From Turneriella sp942492915 (GTDB taxonomy: Bacteria; Spirochaetota; Leptospiria; Turneriellales; Turneriellaceae), in the NCBI GenBank assembly GCA_942492915.1, contig OW818662.1:1302001-1366000 (forward strand): a stretch of 64,000 bases of DNA, in the 5' to 3' direction. The notes beneath the pieces are model-generated. The model did not search any database and was not told where the DNA came from. It worked only from the letters and a program-made list of their open reading frames with translations. Shown here piece by piece: positions 19,165 through 27,668 of this stretch. Both the position numbers and the translations under genes were made by a program. Every line of letters begins with the position of its first letter. Positions within the stretch are counted from its first letter, which is position 1.

Positions 19165-20345
19165 CATCAAAACATAGGTAACGAAACCCATCAATACATC
19201 GGTAACGGTTGGGTCTCATTTTTCTACTCAGGTGCGTAACGCAGGCCGACCTTGTAGCCGTTCAACGCATTGCTGATGAAGACGCGATGCCCCTTGTGGT
19301 GCACAACACCGCGATCGTTAACCATGCGCACATGATAGTCGTCCGGGTAACCAAATTCGACATCGCCAGTTTAGCGACGCGGCGAAGGTTTATAAAATTC
19401 TGCAGGCGTCTTCATCGCCAACGATTCATGCGGTCGCTCAGTATTGAACTCATCACGCTATTCATCAAAGATACTCTGGTTTATTTCCGATCGCCTTTCA
19501 CTTGGCCCTCGATTTTCCGAGCGATGCCGGTGTGCATGCGCTCATGCGCGCCATTCTGATCTGGTCGGCCTGGGTCAGTGCGATCAAGATAAATCCCAAG
19601 CGACATCCACCAGGTCGACAACCTCGTCAGTCCATGCAAACTATGCGCCGACGCAAACGGGCTGCCATTATCACAGATCTGAATCTACAGATTATAGCGG
19701 CCGTACTGCTCGCGATCCGTCAGAGGCTCACATTTCTCGCCCTTCGATGTGTACCACCAATAGGCTGGCACCTCTTGGCTGAGCGCCAGCCATTGAAATC
19801 GACAGCCCACACATGAATCGGCCGCAGAACTTCGATTCGTTGTTGAATGCGTTCGCCGGATTTTCTTCGTACACGTTTCCGTTTCTGTGTAAAACCGCAT
19901 CTTCGCAAGATCCGTTCGAAAGTAGGGAGCGAAGGCGCGGTAATATCCGGGTGCAGACGCCTGAAGACTGCTTGAATCTTTTTCGGCCCCCAGTTCTTCT
20001 TCGTCTGCTTGATATTGACGATCTCGCAAACGATTTCTTTTGACACCTGCTTCGCATGCCGCCTGGGTCGGCGCGATTGTTCGACCAGGCCTCGCATGCC
20101 GTCTTTCAACACTCGCTGTTTCCACTTGTATCCGGTTTTCGTTGATATTCCAAACTCTTTGCAGAGTTGCGAAAAATTCTCCTGACTGTCCAATGCACGT
20201 AGCGCAAAAATCTGTTTCTCTTCCATTTTGGTAACCTCTGTCCACGCCATATTCCCCCCAAACTGCGGACAGTTTCAGAGGTGGCGAAAATTTGAAAAAG
20301 TGTTACCTATGTATTGATGGTAAAGTGTTACCTATGTTCTGATGG
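19165..20345. mobile_element. IS481-type insertion sequence, decayed
   Basis: About 1.18 kb bounded by inverted repeats. Each end has two copies of a GTTACCTATGTnnTGATGG-like motif: outer copies at 19165-19182 and 20327-20345, inner copies at 19188-19206 and 20302-20320. The interior carries a frameshifted transposase. It stops 16 bp before the first attC-like site and marks the left border of the cassette array. Confidence 0.75.
19224..20250 (-). pseudogene. IS481-family transposase remnant
   Basis: The N-terminal HTH (MEEKQIFALRALDSQENF, FGISTKTGYKWKQR) and the start of the DDE core (HVWAVDFNGW) lie in one frame. The rest (CDNGSPFASAHSLHGL, TDPGRPDQNGAHERMH) continues in other frames with stop codons towards 19224. 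The catalytic region is therefore broken by frameshifts and the enzyme should be inactive. Confidence 0.75.
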
Positions 20346-20361
20346 TTCCGCCCCGCATGGC

Positions 20362-20530
20362 AGACAACGGTGGTTTTACCTTGACGTTTTGGCTGGAGGC
20401 GTCTTCGCCGCAAGCCAAAATGTGCCCGAAGCGCCTGCCCGAGCCCGCCAATGCAGGCCCACAAGCCGGCGGGTGCAGGGCATCTTTGGCGCGGAGTGGT
20501 CGCGCGCGCAGCAGGTAAAACTTGTTGTCT
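20362..20530 (-). repeat. attC 1 (terminal, shortened)
   Basis: R'' AGACAAC and R' GTTGTCT on the plus strand; outer stem TTTTACC/GGTAAAA; H1 class P (GGCT..AGCC); H2 class 1. H3 lacks about 22 bases compared with class y sites, so only part of the third hairpin remains. 169 bp, the shortest site, at the IS-bordered end. Confidence 0.8.
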
Positions 20531-20554
20531 GACGTTTCTAACCCGCAACTGTAA

Positions 20555-20578
20555 GCCGGAGCCACGGATGGCGCAGGC
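20555..20578 (+). repeat. c1 left ANGGAN hairpin
   Basis: GCC, 3x3 internal loop gga/gca, GCC/GGC inner stem, hexaloop ACGGAT. Confidence 0.55.
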
Positions 20579-20581
20579 GCA

Positions 20582-20878
20582 CTAGTGGAAAGGCTCCTGC
20601 AACATTCTTGCACCATGCCAAATCAAGCCAATTTCCACAGTTTCTTCCCGAACCCTGTATATAATTCTATAATCCTGAAAAATAATCTCCCTATAGTCTT
20701 TCTCAGGAAACTCGGGAACTTTTCTACCCATTAAGGGATGCTGGCCAAGCTCCTTGACACGCAGGTTGATTTCCCGAGCGAGGAGCCTGGCAAAAGGCGT
20801 GGAATATTGTTCAATATACTGGCAGATAGCTTCAAAGCTTTGTACCGCCGGCTCTGACCACCTTATTCGGAAAGCCAT
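20582..20878 (-). CDS. c1: ParE/RelE-superfamily toxin
   Basis: 98 residues: RIRWSEPAVQSFEAICQYI at the start and FQDYRIIYRVREETVEIGLI near the end are the ParE/RelE plasmid-stabilisation signature (beta-rich fold poisoning gyrase or cutting ribosome-bound mRNA). It overlaps the upstream antitoxin by 16 bp. The pair fills a cassette with 25-bp terminal inverted repeats. Confidence 0.85.
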   Translation of the reverse strand: MAFRIRWSEPAVQSFEAICQYIEQYSTPFARLLAREINLRVKELGQHPLMGRKVPEFPEKDYREIIFQDYRIIYRVREETVEIGLIWHGARMLQEPFH

Positions 20879-21057
20879 TTAGCCATGCGGTTTTCGACTT
20901 CTAAGTGATCTATGCCGCCATTTTTGTCCAAATTGCTAAAAGCAGCATCAACCCGAGCGCGAAAATAGAGTTTTTCCATAATATCTGATACTGTAACGGA
21001 ATCAGGCAATGAATCTATCATTTTTACCACTTCTTCCTTCACTGTAACCTGTGCCAT
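20863..21057 (-). CDS. c1: antitoxin partner of the ParE-like toxin
   Basis: 64 residues, MAQVTVKEEVVKMIDSLPDS then VSDIMEKLYFRARVDAAF. Placement just before and overlapping the toxin, small size, and an N-terminal region resembling short RHH/Phd-like antitoxins support the call; the exact family is uncertain. Confidence 0.7.
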   Translation of the reverse strand: MAQVTVKEEVVKMIDSLPDSVTVSDIMEKLYFRARVDAAFSNLDKNGGIDHLEVENRMAKWLSE

Positions 21058-21148
21058 AAAGGCACCATAAGCAGCCCATTTGAAGCATCAAGGATTTTTC
21101 AATTCTCTGCAGAATGGCCTTAAAATAGGCCATCCTTAGGGATATAAC

Positions 21149-21166
21149 CGCGGCATGGATGCCGCG
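21149..21166 (+). repeat. c1 right ANGGAN hairpin
   Basis: Stem CGCGGC/GCCGCG, hexaloop ATGGAT. Confidence 0.65.
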
Positions 21167-21194
21167 ACCTCAAAATTTGCGGGTTAGAAATGTC

Positions 21195-21408
21195 AGACAA
21201 CGCGGAATTTACCTGACATTTGGTGACACTTGTGCCATTAATTCAAACTGTAAAGCCATTTTGCGTCACCAAATGTGCCCGGAGCGCCTGCCTGAGGAGC
21301 ACCAAACAAACGTCCCGTTTGTGCGACGAAGGCATTTTTGGCGCGTAGGGCCGAGCACCCGAGGAGCTACAGCACCGCAGGGAGCGCAGCAGGTAAATTT
21401 TGTTGTCT
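21195..21408 (-). repeat. attC 2
   Basis: R'' AGACAAC, R' GTTGTCT; outer stem AATTTACC/GGTAAATT; H1 class R (TTTGGTGAC/GTCACCAAA); H2 class 4 (ACAAACG-tcc-CGTTTGT); H3 class x. 214 bp. Confidence 0.82.
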
Positions 21409-21427
21409 GAAGTAATTGCGCCTGTGA

Positions 21428-21449
21428 GCCCGGGCAAGGATGAACGGGC
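21428..21449 (+). repeat. c2 left hairpin, degenerate
   Basis: GCCCG/CGGGC stem with AAGGAT in an enlarged loop. Confidence 0.4.
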
Positions 21450-21622
21450 GAATAGGAGAGAGCCTCAGGACAAGATGACTTGGATAATTTTCAGGTCACA
21501 AAAGCTGGAAAAATGCATTTTTGGCGCAATTTGATAGTTTAGTGGCGCATTTTGCCTTGTACGCTGGCAAAGATTGGAATAAACTCAAAATAATCAAATA
21601 ATTGAAAAGGGAAGGTATTAAA

Positions 21623-22498
21623 ATGAAACATAAGATTCTAGTAACGGGTGCCAGCGGGGCATTCGGCAGTTTAACGTGCATCAAGTTAGCGGAAAATGGA
21701 CATCAAGTTGCAGGCACAATGCGGTCTATGACCGATAAGAATTCTGAGGTAGCTAATAGATTGAAGTCAAAAGGCGTGCACGTAATCGAAATGGATGTCA
21801 CAGATGAAAAGAGCGTGGAGAATGGCGTGAAATCTGCGATTGAAATCATGGGTGATCTTGATACTGTTTTTAACAATGCAGGTATCGGCGCAAACGGCAT
21901 TCTCGAAGCTTTTACGCATGAGGATATCGAAAAAGTCTTCGACGTAAATGTTTTCGGCGTGCAAAGATTATTAAGAGCTGTATTGCCGCATTTCCGCATG
22001 AATAAAAAGGGGACAATCATTCATACGTCCAGCTGCATTGGCAGAGTAACTACGCCGTTTCTTGCAGCCTATTCAGCTTCCAAATATGCCCTGGAATCTC
22101 TAGCGGAAGGCTATCGAGCGGAGCTTTCTGGATTTGGCATCGAATCTTGTATTGTCGAACCAGGCGGCATGCCAACCGAATTCATGGATGCTATGTTGAA
22201 ACCAAGCGACCATGACAGACTGAAAGCTTATGGCGAAATGGCAGGTTTGCCAGATGCGGCATTAATTGGCTACGTGAAGTATATAGAGACAATTCCGGAG
22301 CAACGACCCATGGCCGTGGCAAATGCGGTAACCGCTCTGGTTGAAACGCCTTTTGGTGAAAAGCCATTCAGAAGCGTCGTAGATTTCTCTGGCCTGAAAG
22401 TACCGATTGAGAATTACAACAAATCACTCCAAAAATTGACGACTGATGTATATACTGCAAACGGTGTAGCGAACCTGCTGACGCTCAACAAAGGCTGA
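21623..22498 (+). CDS. c2: short-chain dehydrogenase/reductase
   Basis: 291 residues from the ATG at 21623 (GGAAGG 8 bases upstream; a TTG frame start at 21602 is less likely). Rossmann motif VTGASGAFG, NNAGIGANG, and the Ser...Tyr-x3-Lys catalytic set in HTSSCIGRVT and YSASKYALE: a classical SDR oxidoreductase using NAD(P)H. First gene of a three-gene plus-strand cassette, against the usual array polarity. Confidence 0.9.
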   Translation: MKHKILVTGASGAFGSLTCIKLAENGHQVAGTMRSMTDKNSEVANRLKSKGVHVIEMDVTDEKSVENGVKSAIEIMGDLDTVFNNAGIGANGILEAFTHEDIEKVFDVNVFGVQRLLRAVLPHFRMNKKGTIIHTSSCIGRVTTPFLAAYSASKYALESLAEGYRAELSGFGIESCIVEPGGMPTEFMDAMLKPSDHDRLKAYGEMAGLPDAALIGYVKYIETIPEQRPMAVANAVTALVETPFGEKPFRSVVDFSGLKVPIENYNKSLQKLTTDVYTANGVANLLTLNKG

Positions 22499-22502
22499 AA
22501 AA

Positions 22503-23249
22503 ATGGGAAAGCAAATTTCTGTAAACCATAAGATCGCACTTGTAACCGGAGCAAATCGGGGCATCGGAAAAGCCATTGTCGAAGAACTGATAAAAAAGGG
22601 AGCTTATGTCTATGCATGTGCAAGAGAACTAGAGTCACTGAATGAGTTAAAGGCAATTCATCAGAAAAATCTCACTCCCTTACAGCTTGAGGTCACTGAT
22701 GATCAAAGTATCTCCAGAGCGGCTGAGAAGGTTGCAAAACTTGATATCTTGATCAACAATGCGGGGATAATTAACTTCGGTAATTTTCTTAATGGCAAAG
22801 CAATAGAAACCTTGAAGGAGAGTCTCGATGTGAATGTGACTGGACTCGTTAAAGTAACTGATGCCTTTGTGAAGTTGGTTTCTCAAAATGAAGCCGGTGC
22901 AATCGTGAATATTTCTTCAATGGCCGGGCTTGGCAATATGCCCTTAATGTTGACCTATTCTGCATCAAAAGCCGCTGTACACAGTATTACACAGGGGTTA
23001 CGTGCTGAACTGAAGGAAAAGAACATTCTGGTCGCAGGTGTTTATCCGGGGCCGATTGACACTGCTATGACAAACGGGTTTGACATTCAGAAAGATTCAC
23101 CTGAAAATGTAGCGAAGGCGATTATTGAAGGTATAGAACAAGGCGAAGAGGAGATCTTTCCGGATTTGATGTCAAAACAAATGGGACCTATTTTTCTAAA
23201 GAATCCTAAGCAATTGGAGACTGAATTTGGAAGCTATGGACAAACGTAA
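22503..23249 (+). CDS. c2: second short-chain dehydrogenase/reductase
   Basis: 248 residues, 4 bp after the first SDR. TGANRGIGKAIVEEL, NNAGIINFG, NISSMAGLG and YSASKAAVHS show cofactor and catalytic residues. The C-terminus (VAGVYPGPIDTAM) is typical. Close coupling suggests both SDRs act on related substrates. Confidence 0.9.
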   Translation: MGKQISVNHKIALVTGANRGIGKAIVEELIKKGAYVYACARELESLNELKAIHQKNLTPLQLEVTDDQSISRAAEKVAKLDILINNAGIINFGNFLNGKAIETLKESLDVNVTGLVKVTDAFVKLVSQNEAGAIVNISSMAGLGNMPLMLTYSASKAAVHSITQGLRAELKEKNILVAGVYPGPIDTAMTNGFDIQKDSPENVAKAIIEGIEQGEEEIFPDLMSKQMGPIFLKNPKQLETEFGSYGQT

Positions 23250-23302
23250 AAGTCGACCAAAAGCCCTTTTGAATCTGATAGGAGTCACTCAAAAGAAAGC
23301 TG

Positions 23303-24328
23303 ATGGATGAAGAAAATCTCAACCACTATAATCTAGACAAAGGTTGGAGAGTAATCTTTAAGGAAATGAACATATCATCCGAGGAGGTTTTGCGCCATGC
23401 GCAGCTTCCTCGGGATCTACTTATTCAGAAATCGCCGACCATTTCGGCGACTCAGTATTTCCAGTTCTGGGAGGGGCTTAAGAAAGTCGCAGAAACAGAT
23501 TCATCATTCATACTTCGTCTGGTTCAGGCAATTAATGCCGAAACATTGAGCCCGGCCTTATTTGCATGTTTAAGTAGCCACGATTTAAATGCCGCATTGC
23601 ATCGAATTTCATATTACAAACCAATTGAAGGACCAATCCGTCTGGCTATTCACCAAAGCGAAACCTTTACTTCAGTTAGCTTCTATAGCGCAGTCAAATC
23701 TCGACCGCTCCCTACTTTTCTTGCTGGTTTCGAATTGGCATTTTGGGTTAGATTAGCACGCTTGGCAACGAGGGAAGATATTATTCCATTGAAAGTGGAA
23801 ACGAATATCGAATTAGCTAATCAAAGCGAATACGAAACATTTTTCAAGATAAAAATTATTCATGGTGAATCGCTAAAATTGACATTTTCCGCATCCGATG
23901 CAAGGTTACCTTTTTTAACTTCGAATGAGGCAATGTGGACGATTTTTGAACCTGCCCTCAATAAAAGAATGCGAGACTTAGACTTGAATGCACCCTTTAC
24001 CCAAAGAGTGCAAGCCTGTTTAACTGAACTTCTGCCAGGTGGCAAATGCTCGATTGATTCGGTTGCTGAAAAACTTGGTCTAAGCGCGCGGACACTGCAA
24101 CGTAGGCTTAACCAGGAGGGCACGGTTTTTCAGAATATTCTCAACGAGCTAAGAAAATCAATTTCTATAAATTATCTGGCGCATAGCAATTATTCAAATA
24201 TCGAAATTGGTTTCTTAATCGGATTTGATGAGACGAACTCCTTTTTTCGGGCCTTTAAATCATGGACAGGGAAAACCCCCGAAGAATATCGAACATTGAC
24301 CGCTTTGAAGTTTAAAAGTATAAACTGA
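23303..24328 (+). CDS. c2: AraC-family transcription regulator
   Basis: 341 residues. N-terminal ligand-binding-like region (TISATQYFQFWEGL, the arabinose-binding-like domain of the OruR/ArgR type) and a C-terminal double HTH (SVAEKLGLSARTLQRRLNQEG, IGFLIGFDETNSFFRAFKSW). It likely controls the two SDR genes just upstream, which would make c2 a self-contained regulated metabolic cassette of about 3 kb, the largest in the window. Confidence 0.88.
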   Translation: MDEENLNHYNLDKGWRVIFKEMNISSEEVLRHAQLPRDLLIQKSPTISATQYFQFWEGLKKVAETDSSFILRLVQAINAETLSPALFACLSSHDLNAALHRISYYKPIEGPIRLAIHQSETFTSVSFYSAVKSRPLPTFLAGFELAFWVRLARLATREDIIPLKVETNIELANQSEYETFFKIKIIHGESLKLTFSASDARLPFLTSNEAMWTIFEPALNKRMRDLDLNAPFTQRVQACLTELLPGGKCSIDSVAEKLGLSARTLQRRLNQEGTVFQNILNELRKSISINYLAHSNYSNIEIGFLIGFDETNSFFRAFKSWTGKTPEEYRTLTALKFKSIN

Positions 24329-24390
24329 TTTTGCAGGCCCTTTCGGGGCAAATGTGCCACATTACCCTATTACAGATCTTACATTTGCCG

Positions 24391-24409
24391 CGCCGACACG
24401 ATGTCGGCG
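24391..24409 (+). repeat. c2 right hairpin, loop shortened
   Basis: CGCCGACA/TGTCGGCG stem; the loop has lost one G relative to the ACGGAT form. Confidence 0.45.
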
Positions 24410-24432
24410 AATAACAAGGGCGCAATTATTTC

Positions 24433-24657
24433 AGACAACGGTGGATTTACCTGACGTCGATGGTGCGCTGCACAATAAATGCAGACTTATTAGTTAAGCC
24501 GCATATCAAGCACCATCGATGTGCCGCAGGTGGCTGCGTTGCGCCCGCCAATAAAGCTCGACAGAGCGCGGGCGTCAACGCATTTCAGGCCACCGGAGGC
24601 CGAGCACCCGAGGAGCTACGGCACCGCAGGGAGCGCAGCAAGTAAATCTTGTTAGCT
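24433..24657 (-). repeat. attC 3
   Basis: R'' AGACAAC, R' GTTAGCT; outer stem GATTTACC / GTAAATC with one mismatch; H1 class Q (CGATGGTGC/GCACCATCG); H2 class 2 (GTGGC...GCCAC); H3 class x. 225 bp. Confidence 0.85.
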
Positions 24658-24675
24658 GCAGTTGCCGGTTCGATA

Positions 24676-24699
24676 GCCGAGACCACGGATGGTCGAGGC
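24676..24699 (+). repeat. c3 left ANGGAN hairpin
   Basis: GCC, 2x2 loop ga/ga, stem GACC/GGTC, hexaloop ACGGAT. Confidence 0.6.
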
Positions 24700-24702
24700 G
24701 AA

Positions 24703-25035
24703 TTACTTGCACCCAAGTTTATTGCAATATGCAGTTCTGATTTCTTGAGACTTAGATTCGCTTAATGCGCCAACTCTGTATCGAATCAGAGAGATATGCA
24801 ATGTGTATATTTTGTCGCATCGGGCAAAGCTAGTCTTTGGCAGTGTTCCACTTTTCAAGTCAGCCTGTTCAATTCGAATTGAATCCAGATGTCCCTGGTT
24901 TGAGGTTACGGAGAGGCAAATGAAGTCGCCATTTCGGTCAGCAGGCGTTACTACCACAACCGGTCTCTGTTTGGATCGAGTCAGATCGGAAAAAGGGAAA
25001 CTGACGGTTATCAGTTCAAACGGGCTTAAAGTCAT
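24703..25035 (-). CDS. mazF: c3: MazF/PemK-family endoribonuclease toxin
   Basis: About 110 residues. FELITVSFPFSDLTRSKQRPVVVVTP, then GHLDSIRIEQADLK and SFARCDKIYTL are the MazF core, with Arg and Thr of the RNA-cleavage site. The start is placed at the third Met (25035), 12 bases after GAGG; it overlaps the antitoxin gene end by 20 bp. Confidence 0.85.
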   Translation of the reverse strand: MTLSPFELITVSFPFSDLTRSKQRPVVVVTPADRNGDFICLSVTSNQGHLDSIRIEQADLKSGTLPKTSFARCDKIYTLHISLIRYRVGALSESKSQEIRTAYCNKLGCK

Positions 25036-25216
25036 TCCAGGCATCGTCCTCGGCATTATCCCACGTTTTTGACAGAGATTCTGCCTGTGCTAACATTAGA
25101 TTGGCGTCATCGATGCCGTGTTTCTGCTCTAAATACCCAATAAAATCTACGACTTCTTGCACAATCGGCTGCGGGAGCCTCTGTAGTTCTTGATATGCTA
25201 ATTCAGCTAAACTCAT
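25016..25216 (-). CDS. c3: DUF2281-like antitoxin
   Basis: 66 residues: LAYQELQRLPQPIVQEVVDFIGYLEQKH is the leucine/Pro pattern of DUF2281 proteins, commonly antitoxins to MazF or PIN toxins. Lies upstream of and overlaps mazF. Confidence 0.75.
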   Translation of the reverse strand: MSLAELAYQELQRLPQPIVQEVVDFIGYLEQKHGIDDANLMLAQAESLSKTWDNAEDDAWNDFKPV

Positions 25217-25326
25217 TAGATGCCCTGTGCCCTTATTTGCCGAAATATATCGAGGTGTAAACCATTATTGGCGGCGGAGAATTATCCCAGCCATTTCTCC
25301 CTCTTTCCGGGCAAATAGCGCTAAAC

Positions 25327-25344
25327 CCCGGCATGGATGCCGGG
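25327..25344 (+). repeat. c3 right ANGGAN hairpin
   Basis: Stem CCCGGC/GCCGGG, hexaloop ATGGAT. Confidence 0.65.
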
Positions 25345-25373
25345 AGCGGAAATTTTGTCTGACCGGCAATTGC

Positions 25374-25567
25374 AGCTAACGCGGGTTTTACCTTGACGTT
25401 TTGGCTGGAGGCGTCTTCGCCGCAAGCCAAAATGTGCCCGCAGCGCCTGCCCGAGCCCGCCAATGCAGGCCCACAGGCCGGCGGGCGCAGGGCATCTTCG
25501 GCGCGGAGTGGCCGAGCACGCGACCCAACGAAGTGGTCGCGCGCGCAGCAGGTAAAACTTGTTGTCT
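25374..25567 (-). repeat. attC 4
   Basis: R'' AGCTAAC, R' GTTGTCT; outer stem TTTTACC/GGTAAAA; H1 class P; H2 class 1; H3 class y (GCGACC...GGTCGC). 194 bp. Bounds c3, whose ends match over 19 bp. Confidence 0.85.
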
Positions 25568-25596
25568 GACGTGATTTGCGTCAATTTCGGGTAGGG

Positions 25597-25622
25597 CTTT
25601 TTCGACAAGGAGGTCGAAAAAG
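25597..25622 (+). repeat. c4 left ANGGAN hairpin
   Basis: Ten-bp stem CTTTTTCGAC/GTCGAAAAAG, hexaloop AAGGAG. Confidence 0.65.
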
Positions 25623-25632
25623 CGCTCAAATA

Positions 25633-25815
25633 CTAATTTGCACGTATCGCGCTGGGCTTTGTATAGGCTTTTAAGCCCAATGCTGCTATGATTTCAGCAG
25701 TCTCAGCCCGAATTTTCTTAAGAATTTGCTCTTCCGTCAAATTCTTGTCTTCTTCGTAAATCTTGTCCTTCCACTCTCGGACTTCTTCAAGTGATTTGTC
25801 AACGGCCATCTTCAC
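25633..25815 (-). CDS. c4: small protein downstream of PIN toxin, possible antitoxin
   Basis: 60 residues, helical and charged (SLEEVREWKDKIYEEDKNL, ILKKIRAETAEII). It starts inside the 3' end of the PIN gene (17-bp overlap). Position in a reverse-order (toxin first) module suggests an antitoxin; no family recognised. Confidence 0.6.
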   Translation of the reverse strand: MKMAVDKSLEEVREWKDKIYEEDKNLTEEQILKKIRAETAEIIAALGLKAYTKPSAIRAN

Positions 25816-26284
25816 TCACCTCCATTGGCACCATCAAATCAAGGTGTTTCGTATATCCATGCAAAATATTTATTGCGTTAATTGCCTGCATTCTACGGTA
25901 GTTCGCCAAGTGTTTCATATTCCAGCTGAGCAGAGCGTCAAGCTCATATACTGTGGCAATCGCTGCATGCCGGGAATCTGAAATACATCGAGCTGGGAGT
26001 ATCTTGGCCTCAAGGTAGGCGGCCGCGAGTGCCCGACTCTCGGAATCGAGTGTCAGTATTCTTGGTTGATGCTTCTGAATTTTTTCTCTCAGCAGTAGCT
26101 GTTTATTGGGGTTTGCCCGTCCAATCTCAAGAAGAACCTCGTCAGACATAAATAATTCCAACTGGTTGGCTTCAATATTCTCGAAGAAGAGATTTGTTGC
26201 ATCACGTTTTTCTGGTGCATCATCTGCAAAGCAGAAGTTCCAGACAGATGTCTCAAGATAAACTCGTAGGGGTCTAATTTTCAT
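25799..26284 (-). CDS. c4: PIN-domain (VapC-like) ribonuclease toxin
   Basis: 161 residues. YLETSVWNF (first acidic residue region), LFMSDEVLLEI, CISDSRHAAIATVYELDALLSWNMKHL carry the acidic residues and SWN motif of COG2405/PIN-like proteins. Forms a two-gene cassette with the small downstream gene. Confidence 0.78.
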   Translation of the reverse strand: MKIRPLRVYLETSVWNFCFADDAPEKRDATNLFFENIEANQLELFMSDEVLLEIGRANPNKQLLLREKIQKHQPRILTLDSESRALAAAYLEAKILPARCISDSRHAAIATVYELDALLSWNMKHLANYRRMQAINAINILHGYTKHLDLMVPMEVSEDGR

Positions 26285-26349
26285 TGGTTTTGGGTAGATT
26301 CTGGCTGAATCGCCGCCCCGTCAAAACCTTACCAATTTTTATGATGCCG

Positions 26350-26367
26350 CCCGCCATGGATGGCGGG
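26350..26367 (+). repeat. c4 right ANGGAN hairpin
   Basis: Stem CCCGCC/GGCGGG, hexaloop ATGGAT. Confidence 0.65.
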
Positions 26368-26395
26368 TAGATGAAAAGAAAAAGCAAATCATGTC

Positions 26396-26618
26396 AGACA
26401 ACGTGGAATTTACACGAGGTCGATCGTGCGCCGCACAATAAAAGCCGCCTTATTTAGAAAGCCGCGTATTAAGCACCATCGATCTGCCGTAGACCGCTCG
26501 TTGCGCCTGACCAAACAAACGTCCCGTTTGTCAGGCGTCAACGATCTTTGCGGTCGGAGGCCGAGCACGCGAGGAGCCACGGCACCGCAGCGAGCGCAGC
26601 GTGTAAATTTTGTTGTGC
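26396..26618 (-). repeat. attC 5
   Basis: R'' AGACAAC, R' GTTGTGC; outer stem TTTACACG/CGTGTAAA, a compensated variant; H1 class Q variant; H2 class 4; H3 class x. 223 bp. Confidence 0.83.
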
Positions 26619-26649
26619 GATGGAACCGCGATATACGATAATTGCCAGG

Positions 26650-26667
26650 CTCGCCATGGAGGGCGAG
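26650..26667 (+). repeat. c5 left ANGGAN hairpin
   Basis: Stem CTCGCC/GGCGAG, hexaloop ATGGAG; same stem sequence as the hairpin at the other end of c5. Confidence 0.65.
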
Positions 26668-26673
26668 GCTGGG

Positions 26674-27591
26674 CTATTCAGTTTCTTCGAAATAATCGCT
26701 GTCCATCTTCTTAATTTCATAAGAGTTTGAGGTTGAAACCCCCAGATTATGATCAATCATCAGTTCGGCCAATTGGCGGCCGTCGATCAAAATGACCTTC
26801 GGGTCAATGGTTTCAACGTAGGATACGGCATCTTGGGAAAACTTACCGGTTGTAATAAAAACGCCTTTCTTAGCTCGTTTGCCGTGCAATGCGCCGACAA
26901 ATTTCTGTATTTCAGGCCGGCCAACTGTGCCTTCCCAGCGCTTGGCTTGTATGTAAATTACGTCGAGGCCAAGCATGTCTTCTTTGATTATACCATCTAT
27001 GCCTTCATCGCCACTCTGACCGATCGATTTACCGGCGTCTTTTCGGGAGCCACCGTAGCCGAGGGATATCATCAAATCGATTACTAAATTTTCAAAGAAC
27101 TTCGGAGTATTGGCCTTTACTTTCGCCAGGACGGCGCTGCTAAGATCATTTCGAATAGACTGATATGACTTTTCAAGAGTTTCTTCAGGGGTTTCAGTGG
27201 TATCGGTGTTATCTGCTGTGGATTCTAACGAAGCCCCTTTTTCCGCTTTGGCGGTATGAAATTCTACAAACTCAGGGAATTTATTCAGAATCTTCACATC
27301 AATTCGGTCATGCTTTTCTTTTAGGAGCAGCGCCCCACGATCTGTGATTTTGAAGTACCCCCGGCGAGGCGCTTCGAGAACTCTTGCCTGAGTAAAATAA
27401 CTTTTCGCCCAAGCGACTCGATTATCGAATTTTGACTGCTTGCCGCTACCGAGCATCTCATCAAGATCGGATTCCGAAAGTTTCATATTCTTGGCTATTG
27501 TTGCTCTTGCCTCTGACATTGAATGCTCTTTGCCATCACCCGCTATTTCGAGAAGAGGTCTGAAAAATGATTGAAAGTCTGGTACTGCCAT
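26674..27591 (-). CDS. mrr: c5: Mrr-type restriction endonuclease
   Basis: 305 residues, the length of E. coli Mrr. N-terminal winged-helix Mrr_N (FQSFFRPLLEIAGDGKEHS, then GYFKITDRGALLL) and C-terminal PD-(D/E)xK nuclease: FFENLVIDLMISLGYGGSR, SGDEGIDGIIKED, VIYIQAKRWEG (catalytic QxK). Mrr enzymes are type IV restriction factors cutting methylated DNA and can respond to stress. Sole gene of its cassette. Confidence 0.92.
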   Translation of the reverse strand: MAVPDFQSFFRPLLEIAGDGKEHSMSEARATIAKNMKLSESDLDEMLGSGKQSKFDNRVAWAKSYFTQARVLEAPRRGYFKITDRGALLLKEKHDRIDVKILNKFPEFVEFHTAKAEKGASLESTADNTDTTETPEETLEKSYQSIRNDLSSAVLAKVKANTPKFFENLVIDLMISLGYGGSRKDAGKSIGQSGDEGIDGIIKEDMLGLDVIYIQAKRWEGTVGRPEIQKFVGALHGKRAKKGVFITTGKFSQDAVSYVETIDPKVILIDGRQLAELMIDHNLGVSTSNSYEIKKMDSDYFEETE

Positions 27592-27618
27592 AAACTAATT
27601 CACTGCCATGGGAAAGAA

Positions 27619-27638
27619 GCTCGCCACGGATGGCGAGC
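27619..27638 (+). repeat. c5 right ANGGAN hairpin
   Basis: Stem GCTCGCC/GGCGAGC, hexaloop ACGGAT. Confidence 0.65.
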
Positions 27639-27668
27639 GCAAAAACAAGTCTCTTTCGCGGTTCTTTC

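Noticed and set aside
19685..20245. Separate second gene overlapping the transposase
   Set aside because: It is a shifted frame of the same decayed IS481 transposase.
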